Assembly (NCBI GenBank): GCA_027046245.1
Contig: JALTZJ010000009.1
Span: forward strand, 21,596 to 85,595
Reading direction: 5' to 3'
Origin: Acidilobaceae archaeon
GTDB taxonomy: Archaea > Thermoproteota > Thermoprotei_A > Sulfolobales > Acidilobaceae
Length of the DNA stretch: 64,000 nucleotides
A program made the translations under genes and the position numbers. Under the pieces are notes generated by a model. That model made no database searches, was not told the DNA's origin, and was given only the letters and a program-made list of their open reading frames with translations. How positions within the stretch are numbered: position 1 is the stretch's first letter; each line of letters starts with the position of its first letter. Shown here one piece after another: positions 1-9,932 of this stretch.

Positions 1-197
1 ATTCCCTCATCCAGTAGAATCTCTAAGGCTTCTATTCTCTCGCCAGCGGTGAGCGGATTTTCTAGTGTGAATGACTCCTGAGCGGAGCCAACAACCACGT
101 ATACACGCCTCGCTCTTTCCAGAGCCTGCTCTATCAAACTAAGATGACCCTTATGTGGAGGCTGAAATCTTCCGGGTACTACCAAGGCCTCTAGCAT
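1..197 (-). CDS. nadM: Nicotinamide-nucleotide adenylyltransferase, archaeal NadM type (partial at window edge)
   Basis: Reverse-strand reading gives MLEALVVPGRFQPPHKGHLSLIEQALERARRVYVVVGSAQES..., with the GRFQPPHxGH nucleotidyltransferase motif. Confidence 0.85.
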   Translation of the reverse strand, partial: MLEALVVPGRFQPPHKGHLSLIEQALERARRVYVVVGSAQESFTLENPLTAGERIEALEILLDEG

Positions 198-290
198 CTT
201 CCCCTTCACTCCGCACGCCACCTCGCAATGTTTTTAACGGGCTTTAATTCCTATCCCCGGTTGTATGGAGTGACGTTGACTCCGCTCTCT

Positions 291-1319
291 TTACTTGCTC
301 AGGATTCCCGAATCCTCGACTACAATACGGAGAATCCTTATTGCGTCGCTTCTTTCTATAGCGCTCATGGAGCCGGCTAGCTTCACTCCGTGTAGCGATT
401 CCACAGCTCTCCTTGCCTCCTCTAGTCTATCCCTACTCGCGGCGTCTGCCTTGTTGATAGCCACGTAAACGGGCTTCCCCGACACCAGCTTCTTCACGGT
501 TTCCTCAAGGAGCTTTACCTGTCTTTCAAGGGGCATATACGCCTTCTCCGTAGGGTCTACTAGAAACAGTACCACACCGGGGAGGTGCCTTAGAGCGGCC
601 GCTGCTCTCCTCTCCACAATATTCATTTCATCCACAGGCCTGTCCAGGATTCCAGGAGTGTCTATAACCTGTACTACATCTTCCCCACCTAGATTCACGT
701 GTCCTATGTGCACGGTTTTCGTGGTAAACGGGTACTCAGCCACCTTGGGTTTAGCTCTTGATACCGACCTTACAAAGCTACTCTTACCGCTGCTAGGAGG
801 ACCCGCCACTATGACTGTAGGTAGTTCGGGGTCTATGCCCGGCAAGTGCTGAATGAATACTACGAGGCTTCTAAGCAGGTCTAGGTCGCGCGAGCACCTC
901 TTGTAGAGACTTAGTATTCTCCCCCTAGCCTCCCTTGCCACACGCTCAAGCTCTCTCCTATCTTCGGCAGCCATCAAATGAAACCTGTATTTCTCGAAAA
1001 GCTCGTCAGTTAGCTTTCTCGCCCTGCTTATACAGCTAATAGACTTTCTTATCCTTGCCCTCTCGAATTCGACCTCTATAAGGCTCCAATAGAAGGGGTG
1101 CAGGTTATCTAACAGTCTTACCAGGCTCCTTATGAAGTCTGTCTTGCTTATTACAATATCTCTTACTGTCTGAAGCCTAGCGATTTCCCTCTCCCAAGGC
1201 CGCATTTTACCCTTCTTAGCCGAGAACCTCCTTCCTATTCTCTCGAGTATCTCATCGTACGTCGGCACATGTATATGCTTAGCCTCCTCCGCCGGGTCTA
1301 CTAGCTTTCCTCCCGACAC
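291..1319 (-). CDS. NOG1-family GTPase
   Basis: Walker A GPPSSGKSSFV, DTPGILDRP, NKAD; N-terminal helical region typical of NOG1. Confidence 0.85.
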   Translation of the reverse strand: MSGGKLVDPAEEAKHIHVPTYDEILERIGRRFSAKKGKMRPWEREIARLQTVRDIVISKTDFIRSLVRLLDNLHPFYWSLIEVEFERARIRKSISCISRARKLTDELFEKYRFHLMAAEDRRELERVAREARGRILSLYKRCSRDLDLLRSLVVFIQHLPGIDPELPTVIVAGPPSSGKSSFVRSVSRAKPKVAEYPFTTKTVHIGHVNLGGEDVVQVIDTPGILDRPVDEMNIVERRAAAALRHLPGVVLFLVDPTEKAYMPLERQVKLLEETVKKLVSGKPVYVAINKADAASRDRLEEARRAVESLHGVKLAGSMSAIERSDAIRILRIVVEDSGILSK

Positions 1320-1879
1320 CCTCTTTGTACCCTTACCGCTATATCATCTAGTAGAGGGCTATATTCGGCTGCGAGTACCCTGAGCCTCGACACGCTAGCC
1401 CCAGACTTGTTTGAAGCCTCTCTTACGCACCGCTCCTTCCCCTTACCCTCCGCCCTACAAAGAACGTAGAGAGCAAGGCCTACAGCGACTCTCGAAGTCT
1501 TGCCTTCAAGCACGCCTGCATCCTCTAATAGCTTCCTAGCAGCTGCTACCCTTTCCTCTCCTCTAGATATCCTCTCGGCCTCCAAGTCCAACAGCGACAC
1601 TACCTTCCTTTTCTCATAGTCGTACACGCCGCCAACACGGAGCACCCTCCTGTATATTGCTCTTAGCGTTGACGGGTGAAGCGCGCTCCTCCTCCTAAAA
1701 GGTCTGCCTCTACGCTTCGCACCCCGATTCTCCGGCTCGCCCCAGCTATACATGCCTACTACATCCTCTATTACATCCTCGCTAACTACGCTTCCACACG
1801 ACATACAGACAAGCATGCCCTCAGGGTTCCTGGCAAGCCTGAAGGAGCCGCAATGACTGCAATGAAGGCCCGCCTCCAC
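1301..1879 (-). CDS. Short TFIIB/TFB-like protein: N-terminal zinc ribbon plus about one cyclin-like region
   Basis: CSHCGSFRLARNPEGMLVCMSCGSVVSE zinc ribbon; only 192 aa. Confidence 0.6.
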   Translation of the reverse strand: MEAGLHCSHCGSFRLARNPEGMLVCMSCGSVVSEDVIEDVVGMYSWGEPENRGAKRRGRPFRRRSALHPSTLRAIYRRVLRVGGVYDYEKRKVVSLLDLEAERISRGEERVAAARKLLEDAGVLEGKTSRVAVGLALYVLCRAEGKGKERCVREASNKSGASVSRLRVLAAEYSPLLDDIAVRVQRGCREES

Positions 1880-2037
1880 AAGCGCCCACCTCCCCCTCTC
1901 ACCATAGTTCTAGAAGGGGTGCCGGAGGGCTGCATGGAGTCTAGGAGCTACTGCATACCGTAGGGGGAGGCCCCGAGGCGCGAAAGTAACTGCACCTGAG
2001 TGCATGTGAAGGCGGTGCGTCAATAGCAGCTGGTTAT

Positions 2038-2706
2038 ATGGGCTTACTAGGCGCAGGAGTCCCTAGCGGGATCGGGGGAGGTGCCTGCTGGGCCTTGTCG
2101 CTGTATGTGGGCGGCACTGCTATAGGGTTGAGGGTCTCTAGCGGTGTTGTTCTTGCTACTGACAGGCGCATGAGCTATGGCAGCTTTATCATGAGCAGAA
2201 ACTTTAAGAAGGCATTTAAGATTAACGAACGCATTGCCGTCGCCTTCACCGGGCTTTACGGCGACATGGGTGGGCTTGTGAGGTTCCTTGAGAGCCAGGC
2301 CAGGCTCTATGAGAACGAGCGCGGTAAGCCTATGCCGGTCTATGCTGCAGCTAAGCTTCTGAGTAACTTACTCTACTCCTATAGGTTCTATCCATTCCTT
2401 GTAGAGGCGTTAGTTGGCGGGGTGGAGGCGAGCGGCGAAGCCAGACTCTACGTTCTTGACCCCCTGGGCAGCATAATAGAGGAGGACTACGCAGCAGCGG
2501 GTACCGGAGCGACTATGGCATTCGGTGTTTTAGAGGCGGGATACCGTAGCGATCTGTCCCTCGAGGATGCTGAGAAGCTAGCAGTCGACGCTATGAAGGC
2601 TGCTGTGGCTAGAGACGCTGGTAGCGGCGATGGCGTAGATCTTATAGTGGTTTCGCGGAGCGGCGTCTACGAGAAGAGCGTTAGATTTAGAGTTGTGAGC
2701 GAGTAG
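2038..2706 (+). CDS. psmB: Proteasome beta subunit
   Basis: [23 protein letters not shown] with Thr nucleophile after a propeptide; GDMGG, AAGTGA motifs; true start may be internal. Confidence 0.9.
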   Translation: MGLLGAGVPSGIGGGACWALSLYVGGTAIGLRVSSGVVLATDRRMSYGSFIMSRNFKKAFKINERIAVAFTGLYGDMGGLVRFLESQARLYENERGKPMPVYAAAKLLSNLLYSYRFYPFLVEALVGGVEASGEARLYVLDPLGSIIEEDYAAAGTGATMAFGVLEAGYRSDLSLEDAEKLAVDAMKAAVARDAGSGDGVDLIVVSRSGVYEKSVRFRVVSE

Positions 2707-2713
2707 CAGAGCC

Positions 2714-3430
2714 TTGGCATGCGGCTTCAATGTTTCTAAGGCTGAAAGAGCGCAGAGAATACTCTCACGTAGAGTTACTCTAAGAGACAACTACCCCCCG
2801 CTTCACAAGGTTGCAGGCCTGGATGTCGCCTACGCTAAACGCGGAGAAGACATCATCGGGATTGGTGTCGCAGTCCTGCTAGAGTACCCGTCGATGAAGG
2901 TTAGAAGTTGCACTGTATACTTAGATAAGGTTTGCGTGCCGTATATTCCGGGCTTTCTCGCCTTTAGAGAGATGGCTGTGCTAGGCCCTGCTATAGCTAA
3001 GCTCGAGAAGCCCGACCTGGTGGTTGTCGACGGTCATGGTATCGCTCATCCCAGGCGATTCGGCATAGCTAGCCATGTCGGCGTAGTTACAGGTCTTCCT
3101 AGTATAGGGGTTGCTAAGCGCCGCCTAACCGGGGTTGAAGTCGAGGATCGCAGCAAGATTTACATAGTACATGGCGGCGAGAAGGTGGGCGTCGTAATTA
3201 GACGCGGTAGGAGTAGGATCTATGTCAGTCCAGGGCATCGAGTTAGCGTTGACGGGGCAGCCCGATTAATCGAGTCGATGACACTTGGAGCGAGAAGGCT
3301 GCCTGAGCCCACGAGAGTTGCCGACAGTATTAGTAAGATAGTGAGACGAGCTGTATCTGCTGGCGGCGTTGAGAGGGCCTTTGAAGCTGCCAGTATCTGC
3401 CGGGTTTACTTATCTAGGAGCCTGCAGTAG
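2714..3430 (+). CDS. nfi: Endonuclease V
   Basis: AGLDVAY, YIPGFLAFRE, VVDGHGIAHPRRFGIASHVGV motifs; TTG start. Confidence 0.92.
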   Translation: MACGFNVSKAERAQRILSRRVTLRDNYPPLHKVAGLDVAYAKRGEDIIGIGVAVLLEYPSMKVRSCTVYLDKVCVPYIPGFLAFREMAVLGPAIAKLEKPDLVVVDGHGIAHPRRFGIASHVGVVTGLPSIGVAKRRLTGVEVEDRSKIYIVHGGEKVGVVIRRGRSRIYVSPGHRVSVDGAARLIESMTLGARRLPEPTRVADSISKIVRRAVSAGGVERAFEAASICRVYLSRSLQ

Positions 3431-4146
3431 CTGCCACTGCACACTTTCCGGAGTATGTCGCTACTAGATCTCATGCCTCCTGCAAAGACTCGTTTCTCCT
3501 CGAATCTAACTACTTCGGGTCTATAGCCTAACTCCTTCTCCACCTCAGCCGCTAATCTATCCTCTTCAAAGGGTTGATCGGGCCCCAGGAAGATTATGTC
3601 AGGTTTAACCCGCGCTACACTCTCCATGAAGCTTTTTTCACTCCCCAGAAAGGCCTCGTAGACGTAGCGTATACTTCCCACAACAGCTAGTCTAGCCTCC
3701 TCGGGTAGAACGGGCTCTTTGCCCTTGATCCTCTTTACAGTAGAGTCCCTGGCGACTACGACGTACGGCTTCCCAAGCGTACTAGCCGCTCTAAACAACT
3801 CTATATGACCCGGGTGAAGTAAGTCGAACGTGCCTCCCAGGAATACGCGGCGCTCGAGAAGTCTCCTCTCGGGCCATCGGGGCTCAACGACGCCAAGATA
3901 CTTCAAGGCGTCTATGAGGCCCTCAGCATAGCTCGCTGCAGCCAATGCAGTCGCATAGTCGCCCCTAGCATAATAATACTCTGCATCTCCTACGTACCTT
4001 TTAGCGGCATCCAGCAGAGCGTCTACATCAAAGCCTGATACACGTATATCCTCTTTTTCCAGACCCTCAAGTGCCCGTTTAGCTCCTGCTATGTAGACCC
4101 ATACTCTCTCCTTTAACTCCAACTCTAAGTGCCCCCAAGGTAGCAC
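3406..4146 (-). CDS. DUF357-like helical domain fused to cytidylyltransferase-like domain (RibL/CoaD-type nucleotidyltransferase)
   Basis: GGTFDLLHPGHIELF motif in the C-terminal part; N-terminal ~90 aa all-helical. Confidence 0.75.
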   Translation of the reverse strand: MLPWGHLELELKERVWVYIAGAKRALEGLEKEDIRVSGFDVDALLDAAKRYVGDAEYYYARGDYATALAAASYAEGLIDALKYLGVVEPRWPERRLLERRVFLGGTFDLLHPGHIELFRAASTLGKPYVVVARDSTVKRIKGKEPVLPEEARLAVVGSIRYVYEAFLGSEKSFMESVARVKPDIIFLGPDQPFEEDRLAAEVEKELGYRPEVVRFEEKRVFAGGMRSSSDILRKVCSGSYCRLLDK

Positions 4147-4283
4147 AGCTTGGCGCTACTAGCGCCTTTGAGCGACCAAACACTTAACTCCCTAGACGGG
4201 GGGTATCCGCGTGTAAAGGCTGATTCTATGATGTAGGAAGAGAGGTAATAGGGAGGAGCCCTCATGCGCTGGGGCTAAGGGTG

Positions 4284-4398
4284 TGGCGGGCCCGCCGGGA
4301 TTTGAACCCGGGACTTCCGCCCTCCGCGGGGCGGCCAGGCGCCCGTGGTGGTCTACGGGTTAAGAGCCCGCCGCTCTACCAGGCTGAGCTACGGGCCC
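4284..4398 (-). tRNA. tRNA-Lys(CUU) with an insertion/intron between anticodon arm and T arm; CCA encoded
   Basis: Acceptor GGGCCCG/CGGGCCC, D arm GCUCAGCCUGGUAGAGC, anticodon arm GCGGG-CUCUUAA-CCCGU, T arm CCGGG-UUCAAAU-CCCGG. Confidence 0.8.
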
Positions 4399-4449
4399 GC
4401 GGCCCTGCAGGAGTGATCACTGGGGCCGGGCCTATTAAAAGTTGAGTGT

Positions 4450-5838
4450 CTATGCGAGCATTAGGTCCTTGTATTTCTCCACTAGTCTAACGCTCCTCTT
4501 GAGGTCGGCGAAGAGCTTTTCTGCTTCCTTAACGTCTTCGACTTCCACCTTTGTTGATCCTCTCCTCAACGCTACTATCCTTGATGGTTCTAGGAGTTGT
4601 ATAGCGTATCTTAAACTCTTATTGAATCCTATCTCCGTTAACGTCTCAAGGGCTTCCTCTGAGAGTGCAACCTCTTCTTCGTCGGCTCTTATCCTTAGTA
4701 TTTCTTTTATCTCTTCCTTTGTGTATGGCCTCGTAGTTATTATGAGTAACCTGTCTAGAAGGTCTCTAGGCATGCCATGGGGGCTCTCTATATCTGTCCC
4801 CCTTATCTTCGTTATGCCCCTGTTCGTTGCTAGTACTATTACTGGAGCGAACTCGCTTTCCATCGCCTTTGTGAGGAAGGCGAAGGACTCTAGATCCAGT
4901 AGGTGGGCGTCATCTATAAACATTACTCCGGCTACTATCTCTGCCTTGCCCTCGTCAATCCACTTCTTTACTAGCTCGTCGGCCCGCTTCCTATCTTCGC
5001 TGGTTATCCCCCTCTCCGCCTCGAAGAAGCTTATGAACCCTGTGAATGCTACTCTCTGAGCCGCTATAGTCATGTCTATGTCGTGGAGTGATATAACCCT
5101 TGTGAACTCCCTTCTCTTCTTAACCCTGCCTTCAGGGATCTCCACCTCTCTTATGAGGCTTAGATCGAACCTTCTCTTGGCCCTGCCGCGGCCCCTGCCA
5201 AGTAGCCTTACAGCGCCGGTCTCAGCGTCTATTGCTATTACATCACCCTCCCTTATTCTAAGCTCGTATAGCTGAGCAGCTATCTCGGGGCCCACCGTCA
5301 ATGTTAGGCTCTCATCGGTGGTTTCGAGGGTGATCCGTGCACCCTCTATCACGGGATAGGGATGAATAGGCGTCTCCTCTCGGAGGAATTCAAGTTCTCT
5401 AACTACGCCTTCATACACCTCTCTTACTTCCCTTATCCTAACGCCGATAGCTTTCCTGAGAGCCTGCATAAGCCTCTCTATCTTATCGCCACCGAAATAC
5501 AGTTCGCCTGCGTTTATGGCTACAAACGGTGTGTCCTCACCCAGCTCTCTAGCCATGGCTAGCGCTATAGCAGTCTTGCCCGTGCCCGGCGGCCCTACTA
5601 TGAGTACACCACGACCGCCTAGCTTGCCCTCGCGAACCATCTCCACGATAACTCCAGCAGCCTCCCTAGCTTCCTCTTGCCCTACTAGCCCGTCTGCTAC
5701 CTTCCTGGCCTTGCCGTTTTCGTCAAGACCCAAGCCGCGTATGTGACTATGAGCATGGGCCCTTGATGGCCTAGGAGCAGCCACTCTTATCTCGACCACG
5801 CCTCTACACCTCCTCCCCCGACTGAGACTTTCCCGCAC
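4450..5838 (-). CDS. TIP49/RuvB-like AAA+ ATPase
   Basis: GLVGQEEAREAAGVIVEMVREGKLGGRGVLIVGPPGTGKTAIA, long inserted OB-like domain II, DIESPHGMPRDLLDRLLII. Confidence 0.92.
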   Translation of the reverse strand: MRESLSRGRRCRGVVEIRVAAPRPSRAHAHSHIRGLGLDENGKARKVADGLVGQEEAREAAGVIVEMVREGKLGGRGVLIVGPPGTGKTAIALAMARELGEDTPFVAINAGELYFGGDKIERLMQALRKAIGVRIREVREVYEGVVRELEFLREETPIHPYPVIEGARITLETTDESLTLTVGPEIAAQLYELRIREGDVIAIDAETGAVRLLGRGRGRAKRRFDLSLIREVEIPEGRVKKRREFTRVISLHDIDMTIAAQRVAFTGFISFFEAERGITSEDRKRADELVKKWIDEGKAEIVAGVMFIDDAHLLDLESFAFLTKAMESEFAPVIVLATNRGITKIRGTDIESPHGMPRDLLDRLLIITTRPYTKEEIKEILRIRADEEEVALSEEALETLTEIGFNKSLRYAIQLLEPSRIVALRRGSTKVEVEDVKEAEKLFADLKRSVRLVEKYKDLMLA

Positions 5839-5968
5839 GCCGTTCTCATCTAAGATTGAAGCGGAAGGCGATCCCCCAGATTCTTAGCAGAATGTAGTCT
5901 AATCGCCGGAATTAAGGCCTAATGCGTGGATCTGTCTTGTTTACAGGAGAAGAGAAAAGTAAAATCTT

Positions 5969-6463
5969 CTATTCCTCGTCTTCAATTTCATCCTCTTCAT
6001 CGCTCCGTGTAGCCTTCCTCGCTAGTACGTATACGCTCTCAGCTATATACTTTAGAGCCGCCCGGACCTTCAAGTGCTCTATCGTGGTATGAAGCCCTTC
6101 TACCCTTATTTCCCTCCCCCTAATATCAAGCTTAATCGCCTCCTCAGGTGGAATACCGCTAGCCAGCTGTCTGTCCCTGATTTCACTTACAATCTCTTCT
6201 AGATACGTTGTTAACTCCTCTGGAAGAGGCCAGTTACCTTCAAGGACTAGCCTTAGATGCTTTTCTCCTCTATATAGTTTTGCAACCTTTCTCCTGCCTA
6301 CTTTAACATCCTCCACCCTTTCATCTATCGAGGGTCTGGGCACTCCCTCCAGCTCAGCCATTATCCTCTTGAGTATTGCTAGCTCTTCTTCTAGCTCCTC
6401 GATCCTCCTCTTAACCCACTCAAGCGCTTCCTCCCGAGTCCTCTCTATACCCCTAGCTCCCAC
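5969..6463 (-). CDS. Conserved archaeal hypothetical, coiled-coil N-terminus, acidic C-terminus
   Basis: Uninterrupted ORF, good codon pattern, no recognised motif. Confidence 0.5.
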   Translation of the reverse strand: MGARGIERTREEALEWVKRRIEELEEELAILKRIMAELEGVPRPSIDERVEDVKVGRRKVAKLYRGEKHLRLVLEGNWPLPEELTTYLEEIVSEIRDRQLASGIPPEEAIKLDIRGREIRVEGLHTTIEHLKVRAALKYIAESVYVLARKATRSDEEDEIEDEE

Positions 6464-6581
6464 GAGGAGCCCCTTAGAAAAACTTGTGACTCAAGGCGAG
6501 AAGAAGGGTGTAAGGTTTAGTAGTAGCTCGGTAATACCTGTGAACCGACTTGACTAATGGAACTAATGTCGACTCTGCTCT

Positions 6582-7019
6582 CTATATGGACATGCTTGAG
6601 CCGCGGCCTTCCTCTCTCTCCCTTCCTAGGTCTCTTAGGTGAGAGAGTAGAGGATTGAGTTTTCCTTCCCTACTTTTCTCCTCTATTATGTCCTTAACAC
6701 TGCTAGTATGTCTTATATCGAGTTCTAGTAGCAGCTCCATCATCTTTAGGGTCGTATCCCATACATCTATTAATAGTTCTCGGGGTATGTTGCTTGATAT
6801 GAATGGGTCTTGGAGCCAGTCGTCGAACGCCTTTAAGGTTCTTATCATGTGATTAAATGCTATCCTCGTGTGTATGATTATGTCTAGTCTGTCACTCTCT
6901 CTAACTTGGGGGTCGAGATCGCGGAACATCTCTAGTATTGAACGCTGCAGTTGAACCCATCGCTCAAGGCTTCTGACAAACGCAGCCACATCGACCGGCC
7001 TTGACATAGCTCTGAGCAC
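6582..7019 (-). CDS. Hypothetical helical protein (DUF2153-like)
   Basis: Helical ORF; family assignment from memory of similar crenarchaeal proteins. Confidence 0.45.
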   Translation of the reverse strand: MLRAMSRPVDVAAFVRSLERWVQLQRSILEMFRDLDPQVRESDRLDIIIHTRIAFNHMIRTLKAFDDWLQDPFISSNIPRELLIDVWDTTLKMMELLLELDIRHTSSVKDIIEEKSREGKLNPLLSHLRDLGREREEGRGSSMSI

Positions 7020-7090
7020 CCCACAGTTATCCTAGATTAGCGGGGTCACCCTATATTCTATGGCTACTATGGCTCGTTAGGGGATGCTCG

Positions 7091-7507
7091 CTACTTTTGC
7101 TGACTCTGCGTCTCTGCTTCTCCGCTCGTTAGCGGTGGAATCTTCATGTGCCTTGCCACCCATTCCGGCAGCCTCTCCTTATACTTTTTAATGAAGTCTA
7201 GATACTTCCGGTCATCACGATATTTATCGTCGAGCATTACTACTATCCCTTCCGTTATCGGGTACCATCGGCCGCAGACGGGGCAAACTATTATGCCCTC
7301 CTCTATCTCGCGGCTCATACATGTCGATACGCAGCTCTTCAACGGCACGGAGGATGCCTGCCTATCGTATAGATAGCACCACCTTCTGCACTTCACTTTC
7401 TCCGGGCTTCCAGGGAGTTCGGCTTCCTTCTCCTTGAAGGGGTAGATGATGAGTCTCGTGTTACCGCATGCAGGGCACGCTAGTAACTCGGCGTGGAACC
7501 ACCGCAA
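7091..7507 (-). CDS. Trm112-family zinc-binding protein
   Basis: LLACPACGN...CPVCGRWYPITEGIVVML. Confidence 0.75.
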   Translation of the reverse strand: MRWFHAELLACPACGNTRLIIYPFKEKEAELPGSPEKVKCRRWCYLYDRQASSVPLKSCVSTCMSREIEEGIIVCPVCGRWYPITEGIVVMLDDKYRDDRKYLDFIKKYKERLPEWVARHMKIPPLTSGEAETQSQQK

Positions 7508-7513
7508 CGATTT

Positions 7514-8887
7514 TCACCCCTCACTTGCGCATTCCTCTCGTATAGCCTTTACAGCCTCCTCCGCTATCTTCCGGGCCTCATGAAGGCTCCTAGCCTCTGC
7601 CATCACCCTTATCACCGGCTCGGTGCCGCTCTTCCTTACCAGTATCCAGAATCCGTCCCCGATTATCTTGATACCGTCTATCTCGATTAGCCTTCCCTTG
7701 AACCTGCTCTTGACCGCCTTTAAGGCGCATTCAGCGCCTGCTGCTGGTATCGGTATCTTCGTCTTATATGCCTCGTATCGGGGTAGGGAGTCGTAGAGAG
7801 CTGCGAGTCCCCTCTCGCGGGCGGCCAGCTCTAGGACCAGTGCCAGGGTCATGGCGCCATCCCTTACATACTGGTGAGGCGGGTGCATGTAGCCGCCGTT
7901 CTCCTCAAAACCCGCTATTCCCCCCTCCCTCTTCAGTAGATGACTTATAACGACGCTGCCTACCGGAGTCCAGACCACCTCTATTCCCTTAGGCCTGAGA
8001 TACTCCTCTACTAACACGCTGCTCGAAACGCCTGTGTATACCCTGCGCGGTGCTAGTCCGCGGGTCTCCGCTGTGTGAAGCGATAGTAGAGCCCCGGTTC
8101 TGTCCCCCCAATGGGGGCGTCCCTCCTCGTCTATAATTATAGCCCTGTCTGCATCGCCATCGTGTCCTACGCCTGCAACCGCCTTTACGGTTCTCACTAA
8201 AGATGCAGCCTCTGTAAGCGAGTGAGGGGTCGGCTCGGGCTCCCTTGCCGAGAAGAGTGGGTCGGGACTACAGTTTAGAGTAACCGGTTTAAGGCCCAGC
8301 CCCTTGACTACTTCGGGAGTCGATTTCCACGAGGCTCCCCCTCCACAGTCTGTTACGACTCTAGACCCACCTAGCCTACTCCTTATGAGTTCTTTGTCGA
8401 CCCCGCCTATGACGCCGTTAACGTAGAAGTCCAATGCATCGTCAAGCCTAGTAGGCTCCCCTAGGAGACCCCTCCAATCGAGGCCCCCAAACCTGCCTTC
8501 AAAGAACAACTCTTCGATCTCATTCTCAGCTTCCCGGGGCACCTCGACGCCGTCCCCACCTATCAGCTTCAACCCGTTATACTCTGCCGGATTGTGGCTA
8601 GCGGTGATCATCACGCCGCCATCGAAGCCCCTACGAGCAATATTGTATTGCAGAGCCGGAGTGGGTAGAACGCCTGCTAGCACGGGCTTAACCCCTTCAA
8701 ATAAAAGGCCCGCAATAACCGCGGCTTCAAGCGCGGCGCCCCCGCTTCTCGTGTCTCTCCCCACTAGCACCCTAGAACCTCTTCCTAGCCATGCAGCGAA
8801 GCTCCTTGCCAGACGTAAGGCTAGATCAGGCGTCATATCACGGCCTAGAACCCCCCTGACTCCGTCGGTACCGAAGAGCCTGCCCAA
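7514..8887 (-). CDS. glmM: Phosphoglucosamine mutase/phosphohexomutase
   Basis: LFGTDGVRG, MITASHNPAEYNG, GVGHDGDADR, RKSGTEPVIRV. Confidence 0.93.
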   Translation of the reverse strand: MGRLFGTDGVRGVLGRDMTPDLALRLARSFAAWLGRGSRVLVGRDTRSGGAALEAAVIAGLLFEGVKPVLAGVLPTPALQYNIARRGFDGGVMITASHNPAEYNGLKLIGGDGVEVPREAENEIEELFFEGRFGGLDWRGLLGEPTRLDDALDFYVNGVIGGVDKELIRSRLGGSRVVTDCGGGASWKSTPEVVKGLGLKPVTLNCSPDPLFSAREPEPTPHSLTEAASLVRTVKAVAGVGHDGDADRAIIIDEEGRPHWGDRTGALLSLHTAETRGLAPRRVYTGVSSSVLVEEYLRPKGIEVVWTPVGSVVISHLLKREGGIAGFEENGGYMHPPHQYVRDGAMTLALVLELAARERGLAALYDSLPRYEAYKTKIPIPAAGAECALKAVKSRFKGRLIEIDGIKIIGDGFWILVRKSGTEPVIRVMAEARSLHEARKIAEEAVKAIREECASEG

Positions 8888-9030
8888 CCCGACACTCAGC
8901 CTCCAGGAGAATAAGCCTTACTATCTGCCCGAGGTGAAAGGAGTTAGCAGCGCTTCCCCCGGCAACTGCAAGCTAATATAGGGCTCAGAGAGTTCCAGGG
9001 ATTGAGCCTGGGAGAGCCAGGTGGAGCCGG

Positions 9031-9747
9031 ATGGGTAAAAGGCTGAGGCAACAGAGGGCTGGGAGGGGGTCGCCGACATACAGGAGCCCCGACCACATAC
9101 ACGTGGGCCCGGCTAAGTATCCGCCTCTGAGTAGCGATACCGTTAAGGCGAAAATCGTTGATCTACTCCACGATCCCGGCCGCTATGTTCCCCTAGCACG
9201 GGTAGTCACTGAGAAGGGAGAAGAATTCCTAATGCCGGCAGCAGAGGGAATGTACGTCGGTCAGATAATAGAGATAGGCCCTGAGGCCAAACCAGAGCCC
9301 GGTAACGTTGCTCCAATAGGAAGCGTTCCCGAAGGAACCGAGGTGTTTAACATAGAGCTTAGACCCGGAGATGGAGGCAAGCTTGCGAGGCAAGCAGGTA
9401 GCTACGCGCTCATAGTAGGTAGGACGGGCGACAAGACCATAGTCAGGCTGCCCAGCGGTAAAGAAAAAATGATTCCCAATGATTCGAGGGTTACGATAGG
9501 GATCCCTGCTGGGGCGGGACGGGTAGAGAAGCCCATAATGAAGGCTGGCAATGCATTCCACAAGTGGAAGGTAAAGGCTAGGAAGTGGCCCAGAGTCAGG
9601 GGCGTAGCTATGAACGCTGTGAACCACAAGTTCGGAGGCGGCAGCCACCAGAGAAGGAGTCATCCAAGCACGGTAGCCAGAGAGGCGCCGCCTGGAAGGA
9701 AGGTCGGCCATATAGCAGCTAGGAGAACAGGAAGAAGAAAGAGGTAA
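9031..9747 (+). CDS. rpl2: Ribosomal protein uL2
   Basis: MGKRLRQQRAGRGSPTYRSP; C-terminal RGVAMNAVNHKFGGGSHQ. Confidence 0.97.
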   Translation: MGKRLRQQRAGRGSPTYRSPDHIHVGPAKYPPLSSDTVKAKIVDLLHDPGRYVPLARVVTEKGEEFLMPAAEGMYVGQIIEIGPEAKPEPGNVAPIGSVPEGTEVFNIELRPGDGGKLARQAGSYALIVGRTGDKTIVRLPSGKEKMIPNDSRVTIGIPAGAGRVEKPIMKAGNAFHKWKVKARKWPRVRGVAMNAVNHKFGGGSHQRRSHPSTVAREAPPGRKVGHIAARRTGRRKR

Positions 9748-9932
9748 GCCGTGGTCAGCTATATCCTTCATCACATCTCCACATAGACATCCACGTAATA
9801 TAATATACCCTTTAAACGGGATCCCATCTATCTGCTAATAACGCCGCGTATCGACTTATTTGTCTACCTCTTATACATTATAACAGCTTATACTCCCCAG
9901 CCGAGATATACCTATTCTTTAGAGACTGACGG

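Noticed and set aside
4442-5059. 205-aa plus-strand ORF opposite TIP49
   Set aside because: Ser/Leu-rich antisense shadow of a clearly coding gene; same reasoning for other antisense ORFs such as 29505-29900, 43516-44019 and 49552-50052
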